Assembly: GCF_002741015.1 (NCBI RefSeq)
Contig: NZ_CP016618.1
Location: forward strand, 558,001-622,000
Direction: 5' to 3'
Length of the DNA: 64,000 bases
From: Microvirga ossetica
Lineage (GTDB): Bacteria > Pseudomonadota > Alphaproteobacteria > Rhizobiales > Beijerinckiaceae
Shown: positions 34,559 through 43,976 of the stretch, piece by piece
Numbering within the stretch: position 1 is the stretch's first letter
Layout: the number at the start of each line of letters is the position of its first letter
Notes under the pieces: generated by a model
What the model was told of the DNA's origin: nothing
Databases searched by the model: none
What the model saw: only the letters and a program-made list of their open reading frames with translations
Program-made: the position numbers and the translations under genes

Positions 34559-36265
34559 ATGCCTATATCAGGCAAATCCCTGGCGCGCGACGCAGCCGGC
34601 ACGGCTCACCAAGCGGCGCCAACGAAGCTGATCGAGAGCACCCCGTCCGCCTATGGCTATCCTCTGCTGATCAAGCACCTGCTTCACACGCCGCTGCGGC
34701 ACGCTCCGGACCAGGAGATCGTGTACCGCGACCTGGTGCGTTACGATTATCGGACGCTTGCGCAGCGGATCGGACGGCTTGCCAACGGTCTCGCCAGCCT
34801 GGGCGTTGGACCGGGCGACACGGTGGGCGTGCTCGACTGGGACAGCCACCGCTACCTGGAAGGTTACTTCGCCGTCCCGAGCATGGGCGCGGTGCTCCAC
34901 ATGGTGAACATCCGCCTGTCGCCGGAACAGATCCTCTACACGATCAATCACGCCGAGGATGACGTTCTCCTGGTCCACGCCGACTTCCTGCCGCTCATCG
35001 AGGGCCTCCGGGACCGGATCGAGCGGGTAAGAACGATCATCGTCATGGTCGACGAGGGCAACGTACCCGCCACCCCGCTCGAGATCGCCGCGGAGTACGA
35101 GGCGCTGCTCGCCTCCTCGTCCGCCGAGTATGACTTCCCCGACTTCGACGAGAACACCCGCGCCACGACCTTCTACACCACCGGCACGACCGGCCTGCCC
35201 AAGGGTGTGTATTTCAGCCATCGCCAGCTTGTCCTGCATACGCTCGCCACGGCGACGGCCCTCGGCACTGCGGCAGAGCAGGGGCGGCTCCATCGCAGCG
35301 ACGTGTACATGCCGATCACGCCCATGTTCCACGTCCACGCATGGGGGCTGCCGTTCATCGCGACCATGCTGGGCATCAAGCAGGTCTATCCTGGCCGCTA
35401 TGCTCCCGAAATGCTGCTCAAGCTGATTGAAACCGAGAAGGTGACGTTCTCCCACTGCATCCCGACCCTGCTCCACATGCTTCTCAATTGTCCGGCCAGC
35501 GCGAATGTCGACTTCCGGGGGCTGACGATGATCATCGGCGGCTCGGCCCTGCCCAAGGGTCTTGCCCAGGCCGCGCTCGATCGGGGAATCGACATCTACT
35601 CGGGTTACGGGATGTCCGAGACCTGTCCCGTCCTGACCTTGGCGCAGCTCACCCCCGCGATGCTCGAGGACCCGGCCGAGCGGCAGATCGACGTCCGGAC
35701 CCGGACGGGATTGCCTCTCCCCCTGGTCGACCTGCGGGTCGTCGACCCCGAGATGAACGACGTCCCGCACGATGGCAAGTGCACCGGCGAAGTCGTGGTG
35801 CGGGCGCCCTGGCTGACGCAGGGCTACTTCAAAGACCCTGGAAATTCGGAGGCGCTCTGGCAGGGCGCTTACCTGCACACCAACGACGTCGGGTACATCG
35901 ACCCAGCTGGATACTTGCAGATCACCGATCGGCTGAAGGACGTGATCAAAACCGGGGGCGAGTGGATTTCGTCTCTGGAGATCGAGGACATCCTTTCTCA
36001 GCATCCAAGCGTCAGCGAGGTCGCGGTCATCGGGGTGCCGGATACGAGATGGGGGGAGCGACCGCTCGCAATCATCGTCCCCAAGGCCGGCCACGAGCAA
36101 AGCCTCACCGAGAAGGTCGTCAAGGCCCACATCGCCGCGTACGCCGACAAGGGCATCATCTCCAAGTGGGCTGTGCCAGATCGAATCGTCTTCACGACCG
36201 CGATCACGCGAACGAGTGTCGGCAAGACCAACAAGAGGGCCCTGCGAGATCTTTACGCGCCGTAG
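34559..36265 (+). CDS. Fatty-acid/aryl acyl-CoA ligase (AMP-forming)
   Basis: A 568-residue ANL-superfamily ligase resembling AlkK-type medium-chain acyl-CoA synthetases. Motifs: FYTTGTTGLPKGVYFSHRQ (phosphate loop), MFHVHAWGLPF, SGYGMSETCPV, HTNDVGYIDPAGYLQITD, RLKDVIKTGGEWISSLEIED and the C-terminal Lys in TSVGKTNKRAL. GGGAG precedes the ATG by about 8 bases. It is the first gene of a plus-strand catabolic cluster and probably activates the imported acid. A strong terminator-like hairpin follows, so it may form its own unit. Confidence 0.92.
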   Translation: MPISGKSLARDAAGTAHQAAPTKLIESTPSAYGYPLLIKHLLHTPLRHAPDQEIVYRDLVRYDYRTLAQRIGRLANGLASLGVGPGDTVGVLDWDSHRYLEGYFAVPSMGAVLHMVNIRLSPEQILYTINHAEDDVLLVHADFLPLIEGLRDRIERVRTIIVMVDEGNVPATPLEIAAEYEALLASSSAEYDFPDFDENTRATTFYTTGTTGLPKGVYFSHRQLVLHTLATATALGTAAEQGRLHRSDVYMPITPMFHVHAWGLPFIATMLGIKQVYPGRYAPEMLLKLIETEKVTFSHCIPTLLHMLLNCPASANVDFRGLTMIIGGSALPKGLAQAALDRGIDIYSGYGMSETCPVLTLAQLTPAMLEDPAERQIDVRTRTGLPLPLVDLRVVDPEMNDVPHDGKCTGEVVVRAPWLTQGYFKDPGNSEALWQGAYLHTNDVGYIDPAGYLQITDRLKDVIKTGGEWISSLEIEDILSQHPSVSEVAVIGVPDTRWGERPLAIIVPKAGHEQSLTEKVVKAHIAAYADKGIISKWAVPDRIVFTTAITRTSVGKTNKRALRDLYAP

Positions 36266-36330
36266 TCGAGCCAAAGGCCGATGCCGAGGCGGTCTGCTCC
36301 TGCGCAAGAGCCTATGAAGTCAGCGCGCTT

Positions 36331-36388
36331 GTGGTGGAGCGCGCAATCATCGCCCTCAGTGCTTTCGTCTGAGGGCGATGTCCACCAC
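36331..36388 (+). terminator. Two-tier hairpin after ligase gene
   Basis: CATCGCCCTCAG (36348-36359) and CTGAGGGCGATG (36369-36380) form a perfect 12-bp stem with a 9-base loop; outer arms GTGGTGG and CCACCAC also pair. No T-run follows. Confidence 0.6.
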
Positions 36389-36544
36389 CACGCAACAGAG
36401 GGCAGTGTCGTCGGACCAACGGATAAAAACACGAACGGAACTCCCGGGGTATGGGAGCGGGCCGTTCCCGATGACACCGTAGCCTTTTTCTCACGCACTG
36501 CCGGATCCGGTCTGGTTCGGGTGAAACAGGAAATGGAGGAAACG

Positions 36545-37741
36545 ATGAGGTTGAGTTTTGTCTGTAGTGTTGTCATGGGGCTGGCCCTGACAGGAGCCGC
36601 CCATGCTCAGATATCCGTGAAGCTTGGAGTGTTGAACGACCGATCGGGGGTCTATTCCGACCTGACCGGTGAGGGCTCTGTCGTAGCGGCGCGCATGGCC
36701 GTTGAAGACTTCAAGGCTGCCGAGAAGGGGATCACGGTCGACATCGTCGCGGCGGACCATCAGAACAGGCCGGACATCGGCGCCAGCATTACCCGGCAAT
36801 GGTACGATCAGGACGGCGTTGACGCCATCCTGGACGTCCCGACCTCGTCGGTGGCGCTCGCGGTCAATACCATCACGCGGGAGCGGAACAGGATATTCAT
36901 CAACTCGGGCGGTGGCACCTCGGATCTGACTGGGCCGCAATGCTCCCCCAACACCGTTCACTGGACCTATGACACCTGGGCGCTGGCGAACGGTACCAGC
37001 ACCGCAATGGTCCAGCGTGGAGCGGACACGTGGTTCTTCCTCACGGCGGATTATGCGTTCGGACATGCGCTCGAGCGTGACGCCGTGGCTAAGGTCACCA
37101 AGGCTGGCGGCAAGGTGCTCGGCACTGTCCGGCATCCCTTCCCCGGCCAGGATTTCGCGTCGTTCATCCTCCAGGCGCAGTCATCGGGAGCAAAGGTCAT
37201 TGGGTTTGCGAATGCCGGCGGCGACTTCGTCAATGGGATGAAGCAGGCGGCCGAGTTCGGGGTCATCCAGGGCGGCCAGAAGCTCGCCGGGCTTCTGACC
37301 ACGGTCATAGACGTTCACTCCCTTGGTCTTCAGACAGCTCAGGGCCTGGTGCTGACAGAGGGTTTCTACTGGGACATGAACGACCGGGCCCGGGCCTGGA
37401 CGAAGCGCTTCGTCGACAAGAGCGGTGGCAAGATACCATCGATGGTTCATGCCGGGGTCTATGACGGGGTTCTTCACTATCTCAAGGCCGTCGAGGCCCT
37501 GAAGGACAAGGATGCGACGAAGGTCATAGCCAAAATGAAGGAGACGCCCACAGACGACCTGTTCGGAAAAGGCAGGATCCGTCCGGACGGCCGCAAGATC
37601 CATGACATGTACGTCTTCGAGGTCAAGAAACCGAGCGAATCCAAGGGTGAGTGGGATCTCTACAAGGTCATCGCCACAATTCCTGCCGAACAGGCCTTTC
37701 GCCCCATGAGCGAGGGTGGCTGTCCGCTCGTGAAGAGCTGA
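36545..37741 (+). CDS. ABC-transporter periplasmic binding protein (branched-chain amino acid / aromatic type)
   Basis: A 398-residue type I periplasmic binding protein (Peripla_BP_6). GGAGGAAACG precedes the ATG, and a signal peptide ends AAHA at residue 21, giving mature QISVKLGVLND. The fold shows the typical start GVLNDRSGVYSDLTG, the hinge FINSGGGTSDLTG and a second lobe with PGQDFASFILQ and KVIGFANAGGDF. The pair of Cys near QCSPN and GGCPL could form a disulfide. Relatives bind branched-chain amino acids, aromatic acids or amides. No permease or ATPase gene is nearby, so it is an orphan that must share a transporter. Confidence 0.9.
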   Translation: MRLSFVCSVVMGLALTGAAHAQISVKLGVLNDRSGVYSDLTGEGSVVAARMAVEDFKAAEKGITVDIVAADHQNRPDIGASITRQWYDQDGVDAILDVPTSSVALAVNTITRERNRIFINSGGGTSDLTGPQCSPNTVHWTYDTWALANGTSTAMVQRGADTWFFLTADYAFGHALERDAVAKVTKAGGKVLGTVRHPFPGQDFASFILQAQSSGAKVIGFANAGGDFVNGMKQAAEFGVIQGGQKLAGLLTTVIDVHSLGLQTAQGLVLTEGFYWDMNDRARAWTKRFVDKSGGKIPSMVHAGVYDGVLHYLKAVEALKDKDATKVIAKMKETPTDDLFGKGRIRPDGRKIHDMYVFEVKKPSESKGEWDLYKVIATIPAEQAFRPMSEGGCPLVKS

Positions 37742-37752
37742 TCGAAGCGCAT

Positions 37753-37781
37753 CGGCGAGGGTGGCACCTCCACCCTCGCCG
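37753..37781 (+). terminator. Perfect 12-bp hairpin after binding-protein gene
   Basis: CGGCGAGGGTGG, loop CACCT, CCACCCTCGCCG, starting 11 bases after the stop. No T-run follows; it may stabilise the abundant binding-protein mRNA or attenuate readthrough. Confidence 0.65.
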
Positions 37782-37892
37782 GTCCGCGACGCTGCTTCAG
37801 CTCCTTTGGGCCGCATGACAGCCGGAGAGCACTCGTTTTGGTCCTGTCATCGTGATGAGAGCCGGCCAGCAAGGTATCGGGAGAACAAGGAA

Positions 37893-39062
37893 ATGGATCG
37901 ATTTCGCAAGGAAGTGGCAGATTGGCTGGAGGTCAATTGTCCGGACGAGATGCGCCAGTCCAAACGCAGCGAGGCGGATACCTGCTGGGGCGGACGGCAA
38001 TGGGCCTTTGCCTCCGAGGCGCAACGCTTTTGGCTGGAGCGCATGGCCGCGCGCGGTTGGACCGTCCCCACTTGGCCGCGCGAGTATGGCGGCGGAGGTT
38101 TGAGTCCCGAAGAGGCGGCCATCCTCCAGGAGGAAATGGACCGCATCGGGGCTCGTGCTCCGTTGGAAAATTTCGGCATCTCGATGCTCGGGCCGGCATT
38201 GCTCAAGTTCGGCAATGAGGCGCAGAAGCGCGAGCATCTCCCCAAAATCGCGCGGGGCGAGATTCGCTGGTGCCAAGGCTATTCCGAGCCCGGCGCCGGT
38301 TCGGACCTCGCGTCTCTGCGGACCCGTGCGGTCGACAACGGAGATCATTTTCTTGTCAACGGACAGAAGATCTGGACCTCCTACGCCGACAAAGCCGACT
38401 GGATCTTCTGTCTGGTCAGAACGGATCCGGATGCCAAGAAGCAGCAGGGCATCTCCTTCCTCTTGTTCGACATGGAGACCCCCGGCGTAACGGCGCGTCC
38501 TATCCGCCTGATCTCCGGCAAATCACCGTTTTGCGAGACCTTCCTGGAGGACGTGCGGGTACCGAAGGAAAACCTCGTGGGCGAGCTCAACCGCGGGTGG
38601 GATGTCGCAAAATATCTGCTCACCCACGAGCGCGAGATGATCGCCAGCGGCGGCAGCAATCTATTCGACGTTCATTTGTTGGACGATGCAGCCGCCAAGG
38701 CAGCGAGCAAGAACGGCGAGCTGCACGACAAGCTGCTTCGAGCCAGGATCGCCGAGGCTGCCGTTGACACTTATGCATTCGAAGCAACCAGGGAGCGCTA
38801 CATTGCCGAGGCCAATGCGGGGCGGGAGATCGGCGCGCGCTCGGCTGTTCTGAAATACCAGGGAACCGAGCTGAACAAGCGCCGGCTTGCACTGCTGATG
38901 TCACTTGGCGGCGTCGACGCACTCGCCTGGGATGAAAACTTGGAGACCGACAGCGCAGCAGGACTGTGGCTGCGCAGCCGTGGCAATTCAATCGAGGGCG
39001 GCACCTCGGAGATCATGCTCGAGATCATCTCGAAGTCCATTCTTCAACTTCCTACCGCCTGA
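37893..39062 (+). CDS. Acyl-CoA dehydrogenase, subunit A
   Basis: A 389-residue FAD-dependent acyl-CoA dehydrogenase. Motifs: WPREYGGGGLSPEEAAIL, the FAD/substrate segment RWCQGYSEPGAGSDLASL, QKIWTSYADKADWIF, and the C-terminal SIEGGTSEIMLEII. The start at 37893 has CAAGGAA next to it. It is followed 11 bp later by a second dehydrogenase of different sequence. Such pairs are typical of the alpha2beta2 dehydrogenases that act on bulky CoA thioesters such as steroid side chains; that role is suggested by analogy, not shown. Confidence 0.92.
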   Translation: MDRFRKEVADWLEVNCPDEMRQSKRSEADTCWGGRQWAFASEAQRFWLERMAARGWTVPTWPREYGGGGLSPEEAAILQEEMDRIGARAPLENFGISMLGPALLKFGNEAQKREHLPKIARGEIRWCQGYSEPGAGSDLASLRTRAVDNGDHFLVNGQKIWTSYADKADWIFCLVRTDPDAKKQQGISFLLFDMETPGVTARPIRLISGKSPFCETFLEDVRVPKENLVGELNRGWDVAKYLLTHEREMIASGGSNLFDVHLLDDAAAKAASKNGELHDKLLRARIAEAAVDTYAFEATRERYIAEANAGREIGARSAVLKYQGTELNKRRLALLMSLGGVDALAWDENLETDSAAGLWLRSRGNSIEGGTSEIMLEIISKSILQLPTA

Positions 39063-39073
39063 GGAGTGCAGCA

Positions 39074-40183
39074 ATGAACCAGGAAGAACGAGAGATGCTG
39101 CAGGACAGCGCACGCAGCTTTATCTCGGAGTGCTCGCCTCTCGCATCGCTACGTGCAATCCGCGATGGCGCTGACATGCGTGGCTATCATCCAGAGTTCT
39201 GGCGGCAGGCCTGTGCGTTGGGGTGGTCAGGTATTACGGCGCCAGTCGCAAGCGGCGGCTCCGAACTCGGGGTCACAGGTGCCGGTATTGTCGCCAGAGA
39301 GATGGGGCGTCGACTGGTCTTGTCGTCGTTCATCTCGTCCTCCGTCATGTCGGTGATGGCCCTCTCAGGCGTTGAAGGAGTGGCCGAGGACCGGTTGGCG
39401 CGGATCGCGACCGGCGACGCGTCGGTCGCAGTAGCGGTCGAACATATCAGCATTCAACAAGGTCAGCGGCTGAAGGCCAGGCGCGGCAAAGACGGCTACA
39501 ACCTGACTGGCACCCTTGCGGCTGTCCCGGACGGACACATTGCCGATGCCCTGTTTGTCGCCGCAACGGCCGATGATGAAGGCCAGGAGCCGTTGCTGTT
39601 CCTGGTTGAGGGAATACCCGAAGGGCTTATCCGCCAAGTGCGCAAGCTCGTCGACGGGCGACGTGTTTGCGACCTGCATCTTGAAGGAATTCCGGCCGGC
39701 GCGCCGCTCTCCTTGAAGAGCGGACAGGCCCCGAGGGAACTCGTCGAGCGTGTCCTCGACGCAGGTCGGATATGTGTAGCGGCTCGATTATGTGGAACGG
39801 CGGAGGCAGCTTTCGAGCGCACGCTCGACTATCTTAAGGAGCGCCAGCAGTTCGGCCGCCCCATCGGGTCCTTTCAGGCCCTCCAGCATCGGGCTGCGCA
39901 CCTCCACTGCCAAATCGAGGACGCATGGTCTGCGACCTTGAAGGCGATGAGAGCCTTCGACGATGAGGCCACTGACCGGGCATTCACGACCGCTGTAGCC
40001 AAAGCGAAAGCCAGCGACGTGGCCTGTCGTGTCACGGCGGAATGCCTCCAACTGCATGGAGGTATTGGCATGACGGATGAATGCGACATCGGCCTTTATC
40101 TGAAATATGCGCATGTCGATGCGGAGTGGCTTGGAAGCGTCACCTTCCATACTGACCGTGTGGCACGTCATCTCGGCTACTAG
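39074..40183 (+). CDS. Acyl-CoA dehydrogenase, subunit B
   Basis: A 369-residue acyl-CoA dehydrogenase homologue. It keeps the family frame (GWSGITAPVASGGSELG, YLKERQQFGRPIGSFQALQH, CLQLHGGIGMTDEC), but the middle FAD-binding loop is poorly conserved. GAGGAGTGCAGCA precedes the ATG, 11 bp after the previous stop. It probably pairs with subunit A, one half supplying FAD and catalytic residues and the other completing the site. The conserved Arg of the FAD-contact motif (ERQQFGR) is present. Confidence 0.9.
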   Translation: MNQEEREMLQDSARSFISECSPLASLRAIRDGADMRGYHPEFWRQACALGWSGITAPVASGGSELGVTGAGIVAREMGRRLVLSSFISSSVMSVMALSGVEGVAEDRLARIATGDASVAVAVEHISIQQGQRLKARRGKDGYNLTGTLAAVPDGHIADALFVAATADDEGQEPLLFLVEGIPEGLIRQVRKLVDGRRVCDLHLEGIPAGAPLSLKSGQAPRELVERVLDAGRICVAARLCGTAEAAFERTLDYLKERQQFGRPIGSFQALQHRAAHLHCQIEDAWSATLKAMRAFDDEATDRAFTTAVAKAKASDVACRVTAECLQLHGGIGMTDECDIGLYLKYAHVDAEWLGSVTFHTDRVARHLGY

Positions 40184-40231
40184 AGCGACTTCTATCGCCG
40201 GAAAATGCTCCGCACGATTCGCTCAGCAAGG

Positions 40232-40303
40232 AAAGAAGCATCGGATGGACTCCGAAAAGTGCAAGTCCACTATTCTCATCCGAGACTCTAGGAGCGTTAA
40301 AGG
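40232..40303. repeat. Imperfect palindromic intergenic repeat
   Basis: GCATCGGATGGACTCCGAAA on the left and CCACTATTCTCATCCGAGAC on the right form an imperfect inverted repeat. It resembles the dispersed palindromic repeats found between genes in rhizobial genomes. Only one clear copy is in this window, so the call rests on style. Confidence 0.35.
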
Positions 40304-40312
40304 AGGAGCACT

Positions 40313-41128
40313 TTGAAAAAACTGGAATCGCTCTTTTCTGTGCGGGGCAAAACCGCTCTGGTGACAGGCGGCGCGACCGGAATTGGCAGGATTTGCGCCG
40401 AGACGCTGGTGGCCGCGGGTGCACGAGTGCTGATCGCGTCCCGCAAGGCCGATCAGTGCCGGAAAGTGGCGGATGAACTGGCAGCCCAGGGCGCATGCGA
40501 GGGGTTCGGCGGCGATGTCGCGACGGAAGCCGGTGTCAACGCTCTGACCCAGGAGGTTCGCCAGCGCACGGAGCGCCTCGACATTCTGGTCAACAATGCC
40601 GGCACGACCTGGGGAGCTCCCTTCGAGAAGTTTGACTGGGCCGCCTGGGAAAAGGTGTTGTCAGTCAATCTCGTCGGGCTGTTCACCCTGACCCGCAACC
40701 TGATGCCGATGCTCATCGCTTCCGCAAAACCCGGCGATCCGTCGCGGGTCGTCAACATCGGTTCGATGACGGGGACTTTGCCTCTGGCTGACGGCGCCTA
40801 TTCTTATGCGACATCGAAGGCTGCCGTGCATCACCTAACACGTATCCTAGCCAACGAATTCGCCGAACGCGGCGTCAATGTGAACACAATTGCCCCCGGT
40901 CCCTTCAATACGCGTATGACAGCCTTCGCGCTGGGAGAGGAACCGAAGCGCGAACATGCGGCTTCTACAGTTCCCGTGGGGCGCATTGGAGAGCCCCACG
41001 ACCTCGCAGCCAGCATTCTCTATCTGTGCGGAGCAGGCGGAGGCTTCGTCACCGGCGCAATCCTGCCTCTCGATGGCGGCTTGTCGGTTCAGACTCGGAA
41101 GCACATGTTCCGGGAGGATGAAGCATGA
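40313..41128 (+). CDS. Short-chain dehydrogenase/reductase (RhlG/FabG-like)
   Basis: A 271-residue SDR starting with TTG, supported by AGGAGGAGCAC just before it. Cofactor motif TGGATGIGR, NNAG motif (VNNAGTTWG), catalytic Ser in NIGSMTG and Tyr/Lys in YSYATSKAAV. The C-terminus carries LPLDGGLSV. It should oxidise or reduce a hydroxyacyl/ketoacyl thioester or related alcohol with NAD(P). Its stop overlaps the start of the MaoC-like gene by 4 bp, placing it in a tight beta-oxidation-like operon. Confidence 0.9.
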   Translation: MKKLESLFSVRGKTALVTGGATGIGRICAETLVAAGARVLIASRKADQCRKVADELAAQGACEGFGGDVATEAGVNALTQEVRQRTERLDILVNNAGTTWGAPFEKFDWAAWEKVLSVNLVGLFTLTRNLMPMLIASAKPGDPSRVVNIGSMTGTLPLADGAYSYATSKAAVHHLTRILANEFAERGVNVNTIAPGPFNTRMTAFALGEEPKREHAASTVPVGRIGEPHDLAASILYLCGAGGGFVTGAILPLDGGLSVQTRKHMFREDEA

Positions 41129-41625
41129 GTGTGCAGACCAGCAGTCCGGTTCTGTCCAGGACAGTTGCGGAGATGCACGAACTGGTCGGCGCTTCAGTCG
41201 GCATCTCAAACTGGCTTTTGGTCGATCAGAGCCGCATCAACGGCTTCGCAGACGTTACCGAGGACCAGCAGTTCATTCACGTCGACCCGGAGGCTGCAGC
41301 GTCGGGGCCGTTCGGAGACACCATAGCGCATGGTTTCCTGTCGCTCTCCTTGCTTTCGCGGATGGCTGAGACGGGCCTCCCCAAGATCGACGGCGTGACG
41401 ACCAGCCTAAACTATGGGTTCGATCGGATCCGGTTCCTCAACCCTGTCCCTTCGGGTTCGCGAATCCGGGCCAGGTTCACGCTCGACAAGGTCACGCCAC
41501 GCGGCGGAGGGCAGACGCTGTTCCACTACACGGTAGAGGTCGAGATTGAGGGCAGTCATCGTCCGGCATTGGCCGCCGACTGGCTCGTGCTGACCATTTC
41601 ACAGGAAAAGGAGGATTCAGAATGA
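41125..41625 (+). CDS. MaoC-family (R)-specific enoyl-CoA hydratase
   Basis: A 166-residue hot-dog-fold protein of the MaoC/PhaJ type. The hydratase motif is complete: the strand RINGFADVTEDQQFIHVDPEAA followed by GPFGDTIAHGFLSLSLL, in which Asp and His of the D-x-x-x-x-H pattern are catalytic. It should hydrate trans-enoyl-CoA in the pathway. It overlaps both neighbours by 4 bp (SDR before, SDR after), so the three genes are translationally coupled. Confidence 0.92.
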   Translation: MSVQTSSPVLSRTVAEMHELVGASVGISNWLLVDQSRINGFADVTEDQQFIHVDPEAAASGPFGDTIAHGFLSLSLLSRMAETGLPKIDGVTTSLNYGFDRIRFLNPVPSGSRIRARFTLDKVTPRGGGQTLFHYTVEVEIEGSHRPALAADWLVLTISQEKEDSE

Positions 41626-42458
41626 GCGGCTTCCAAGGGAGGGTGGCGATCGTCACCGGCGCCGGGGCTGGGCTTGGGCGTAGCCATGCACTCGGGCTTG
41701 CAAAAGCGGGCGCCAAGGTTGTGGTCAGTGACATTTCCAGGGATGCTGCCGCGGCGGTGGCCGCAGAAATCACGGACATGGGTGCTGAGGCAATGGCGGC
41801 GGCGGCCGATGTCGCAAACGGGGATCAGGTGCGCGCGATGGTGGAGAAGGCCGTCGCTGCCTGGGGTCGGATCGACATCCTCGTCAACAATGCGGGCATC
41901 TTGCGTGACAAGAGTTTCGGCAAGCTCGATCCGGTCGATTTCGCGCTGGTCATGAAAGTGCATGTCATGGGCACCTTCAACTGCACCCAAGCTGTCTGGG
42001 ATCAAATGCGGCAGCAAGGCTACGGCCGCATCCTGTTCACCTCATCGGCCTCTGGCCTGTACGGGAATTTCGGCCAAGCGAACTACGGTGCCGCGAAGGC
42101 GGCCATGGTCGGGCTGATGAATGTCCTGCACATCGAAGGTGCCAAATACGACATCCGCGTGAACACCCTGGCTCCGACGGCCGCGACCCAGATGACGGTC
42201 GGCCTTGTTTCGGACGAGGTCGCGGCGCTGCTTGCGCCAGAGACGGTCACGCCAGCGGTACTCTATCTGGTCAGCGAACAGGCGCCATCACGCATGATCA
42301 TGGGCGCCGGGGCGGGCGTTTTCGCTGTCACGCATATCCGCGAGACCGAAGGCGTGTTTCTGCCGGAAGGGGAGCGAACTCCCGAGCGCATCGCTGCCCG
42401 GATCGCTGAAATCACTGACACGTCAGGCGAACGTATCCTCGATAGCGCATTCGACTAG
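41622..42458 (+). CDS. Short-chain dehydrogenase (hydroxyacyl-CoA dehydrogenase type)
   Basis: A 278-residue SDR. TGAGAGLGR is the cofactor motif, VNNAGILRDKSF follows, catalytic Ser lies in TSSASGLYG and Tyr/Lys in NYGAAKAAM. Sequence style is close to the (3R)-hydroxyacyl-CoA dehydrogenase domain of peroxisomal multifunctional enzymes, which also pair with MaoC hydratases. It would oxidise the hydroxyacyl-CoA made by the overlapping MaoC gene. GGAGGATTCAGA lies before the ATG. Confidence 0.92.
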   Translation: MSGFQGRVAIVTGAGAGLGRSHALGLAKAGAKVVVSDISRDAAAAVAAEITDMGAEAMAAAADVANGDQVRAMVEKAVAAWGRIDILVNNAGILRDKSFGKLDPVDFALVMKVHVMGTFNCTQAVWDQMRQQGYGRILFTSSASGLYGNFGQANYGAAKAAMVGLMNVLHIEGAKYDIRVNTLAPTAATQMTVGLVSDEVAALLAPETVTPAVLYLVSEQAPSRMIMGAGAGVFAVTHIRETEGVFLPEGERTPERIAARIAEITDTSGERILDSAFD

Positions 42459-42525
42459 ACCAACAAATTCGCCACGATCGCCGCGCGGTCGCTGGCAGGC
42501 AACCCGATCGAGAAGGTGAAGTGAC

Positions 42526-43728
42526 ATGAGAGACGCCGTCATCGTATCCACTGCGCGCACGCCGATCGGCAAGGCCTATCGCGGCGCGTTCAACGACACG
42601 CAGGCTCAGGAACTTGGTGGCCATGTGATTGCTCACGCTGTGTCCCGCGCGGGTGTCGAACCAGGCGAAGTTGATGATGTTGTTATGGGCGCGGCGATCC
42701 AGCAGGGCTCGACGCACATGAACATCGCCCGGCAGGCAGCCATTCGTGCCGGCCTGCCGACATCTGTCGCAGGCATGTCCGTTGACCGCCAGTGCGCTTC
42801 CGGCCTCATGGCGATCGCCATAGCCGCCAAGCAGATCATTGCCGACGGCATGACAGTGACCGTCGGGGGCGGGGTGGAGTCGATCTCGCTCGTTCAGGCG
42901 CCGAAGATGAATGTCGACCGTTTCCAGGACCCGTGGCTGGTTCACCATCGGCCGGACCTGTACATGACGATGCTGGAGACCGCTGAAATCGTTGCTGAGC
43001 GGTACGGAGTCTCGCGAGAGCGTCAGGATGAGTTTTCCCTGCAGTCGCAGCAGCGCACCGCGACCGCCCAGAAGGCTGGTCGTTTTGATGCCGAGATCGT
43101 CCCGCTGAAGAGCATGATGAAGGTCATCGACAAGGCGACAGGCGCGGAGAGTCGCGTGGAAGTGACGCTCGACCGCGATGAGGGCAACCGCCCTGACACG
43201 ACGCTCGAGGGTCTCAGTGCCCTTAAGCCGGTACTCAGTGGCGGCATGAAAGTCGCTCAGGGCAGATACATTACGGCGGGAAATGCCTCACAGCTGTCAG
43301 ACGGCGCCTCGGCAAGCCTGCTCATGGAAGCCAGGGCGGCAGAAAAGCGAGGACTGCAGCCGCTCGGTATCTATCGTGGGATTGCGGTTGCCGGCTGCGA
43401 TCCGGAGGAAATGGGGATCGGCCCGATCTTTGCCGTGCCGAAGCTGCTCAAGCAGCACGGATTGTCCGTCAAGGATATCGGCCTATGGGAATTGAACGAG
43501 GCATTTGCCGTTCAGGCTCTGTATTGCCGTGACAAACTGGGCATCGATCCCGAAATCTACAATGTCAATGGCGGTGGCATTTCCATCGGTCATCCCTACG
43601 GAATGTCGGGAGCGCGGCTCGTCGGTCACGCGCTCATCGAGGGCAAGCGGCGCGGTGCCCGCTACGTGGTCGTGACCATGTGCGTTGGCGGCGGCATGGG
43701 CGCGGCCGGCCTGTTCGAGATCTGCTGA
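42526..43728 (+). CDS. Acetyl-CoA acyltransferase (thiolase)
   Basis: A 400-residue thiolase. The nucleophilic Cys is in [11 protein letters not shown], the His in [16 protein letters not shown] and the second Cys in [19 protein letters not shown] is also present. It should cleave the ketoacyl-CoA made by the two SDRs and the hydratase, releasing acetyl-CoA or propionyl-CoA. GAAGGTGA lies upstream of the ATG, 67 bp after the previous gene. With the two dehydrogenases, hydratase and SDR it completes one beta-oxidation cycle. Confidence 0.94.
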   Translation: MRDAVIVSTARTPIGKAYRGAFNDTQAQELGGHVIAHAVSRAGVEPGEVDDVVMGAAIQQGSTHMNIARQAAIRAGLPTSVAGMSVDRQCASGLMAIAIAAKQIIADGMTVTVGGGVESISLVQAPKMNVDRFQDPWLVHHRPDLYMTMLETAEIVAERYGVSRERQDEFSLQSQQRTATAQKAGRFDAEIVPLKSMMKVIDKATGAESRVEVTLDRDEGNRPDTTLEGLSALKPVLSGGMKVAQGRYITAGNASQLSDGASASLLMEARAAEKRGLQPLGIYRGIAVAGCDPEEMGIGPIFAVPKLLKQHGLSVKDIGLWELNEAFAVQALYCRDKLGIDPEIYNVNGGGISIGHPYGMSGARLVGHALIEGKRRGARYVVVTMCVGGGMGAAGLFEIC

Positions 43729-43830
43729 TGGCACCGTCAAGTTGTCTGACGTGTCATTCAACTTCGAACCCAGACTCCGTCTCATGCTCCGCACAGACCT
43801 CCGAGTGGCTTGCGGTTTTTGCTCAGGGTG

Positions 43831-43864
43831 AGAGGGTCACGACCGGCGCCAACTGTGACCCTCT
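43831..43864. promoter_or_regulatory. AGAGGGTCAC inverted repeat plus third half-site at 43911
   Basis: AGAGGGTCAC (43831-43840) and GTGACCCTCT (43855-43864) form a perfect 10-bp inverted repeat. A third half, AGAGGGTCAA, stands at 43911-43920, just ahead of the BKACE gene. No T-run follows, so an operator is as likely as a terminator. Confidence 0.4.
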
Positions 43865-43976
43865 GTTATAGCTATTTGTTTCGAATGTTCAGCCGGTTGC
43901 GCCTGCTCTGAGAGGGTCAACGTTTCCGAGCCGATTTACATTCGAGGACTGAGCCGCCCCACCGGAGGAGAAGGCC

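Noticed and set aside
34568-36307. Minus-strand open frame of 579 codons opposite the acyl-CoA ligase
   Set aside because: The plus strand has all acyl-CoA ligase motifs; the antisense frame is Asp/Arg/His-rich without recognisable domains.
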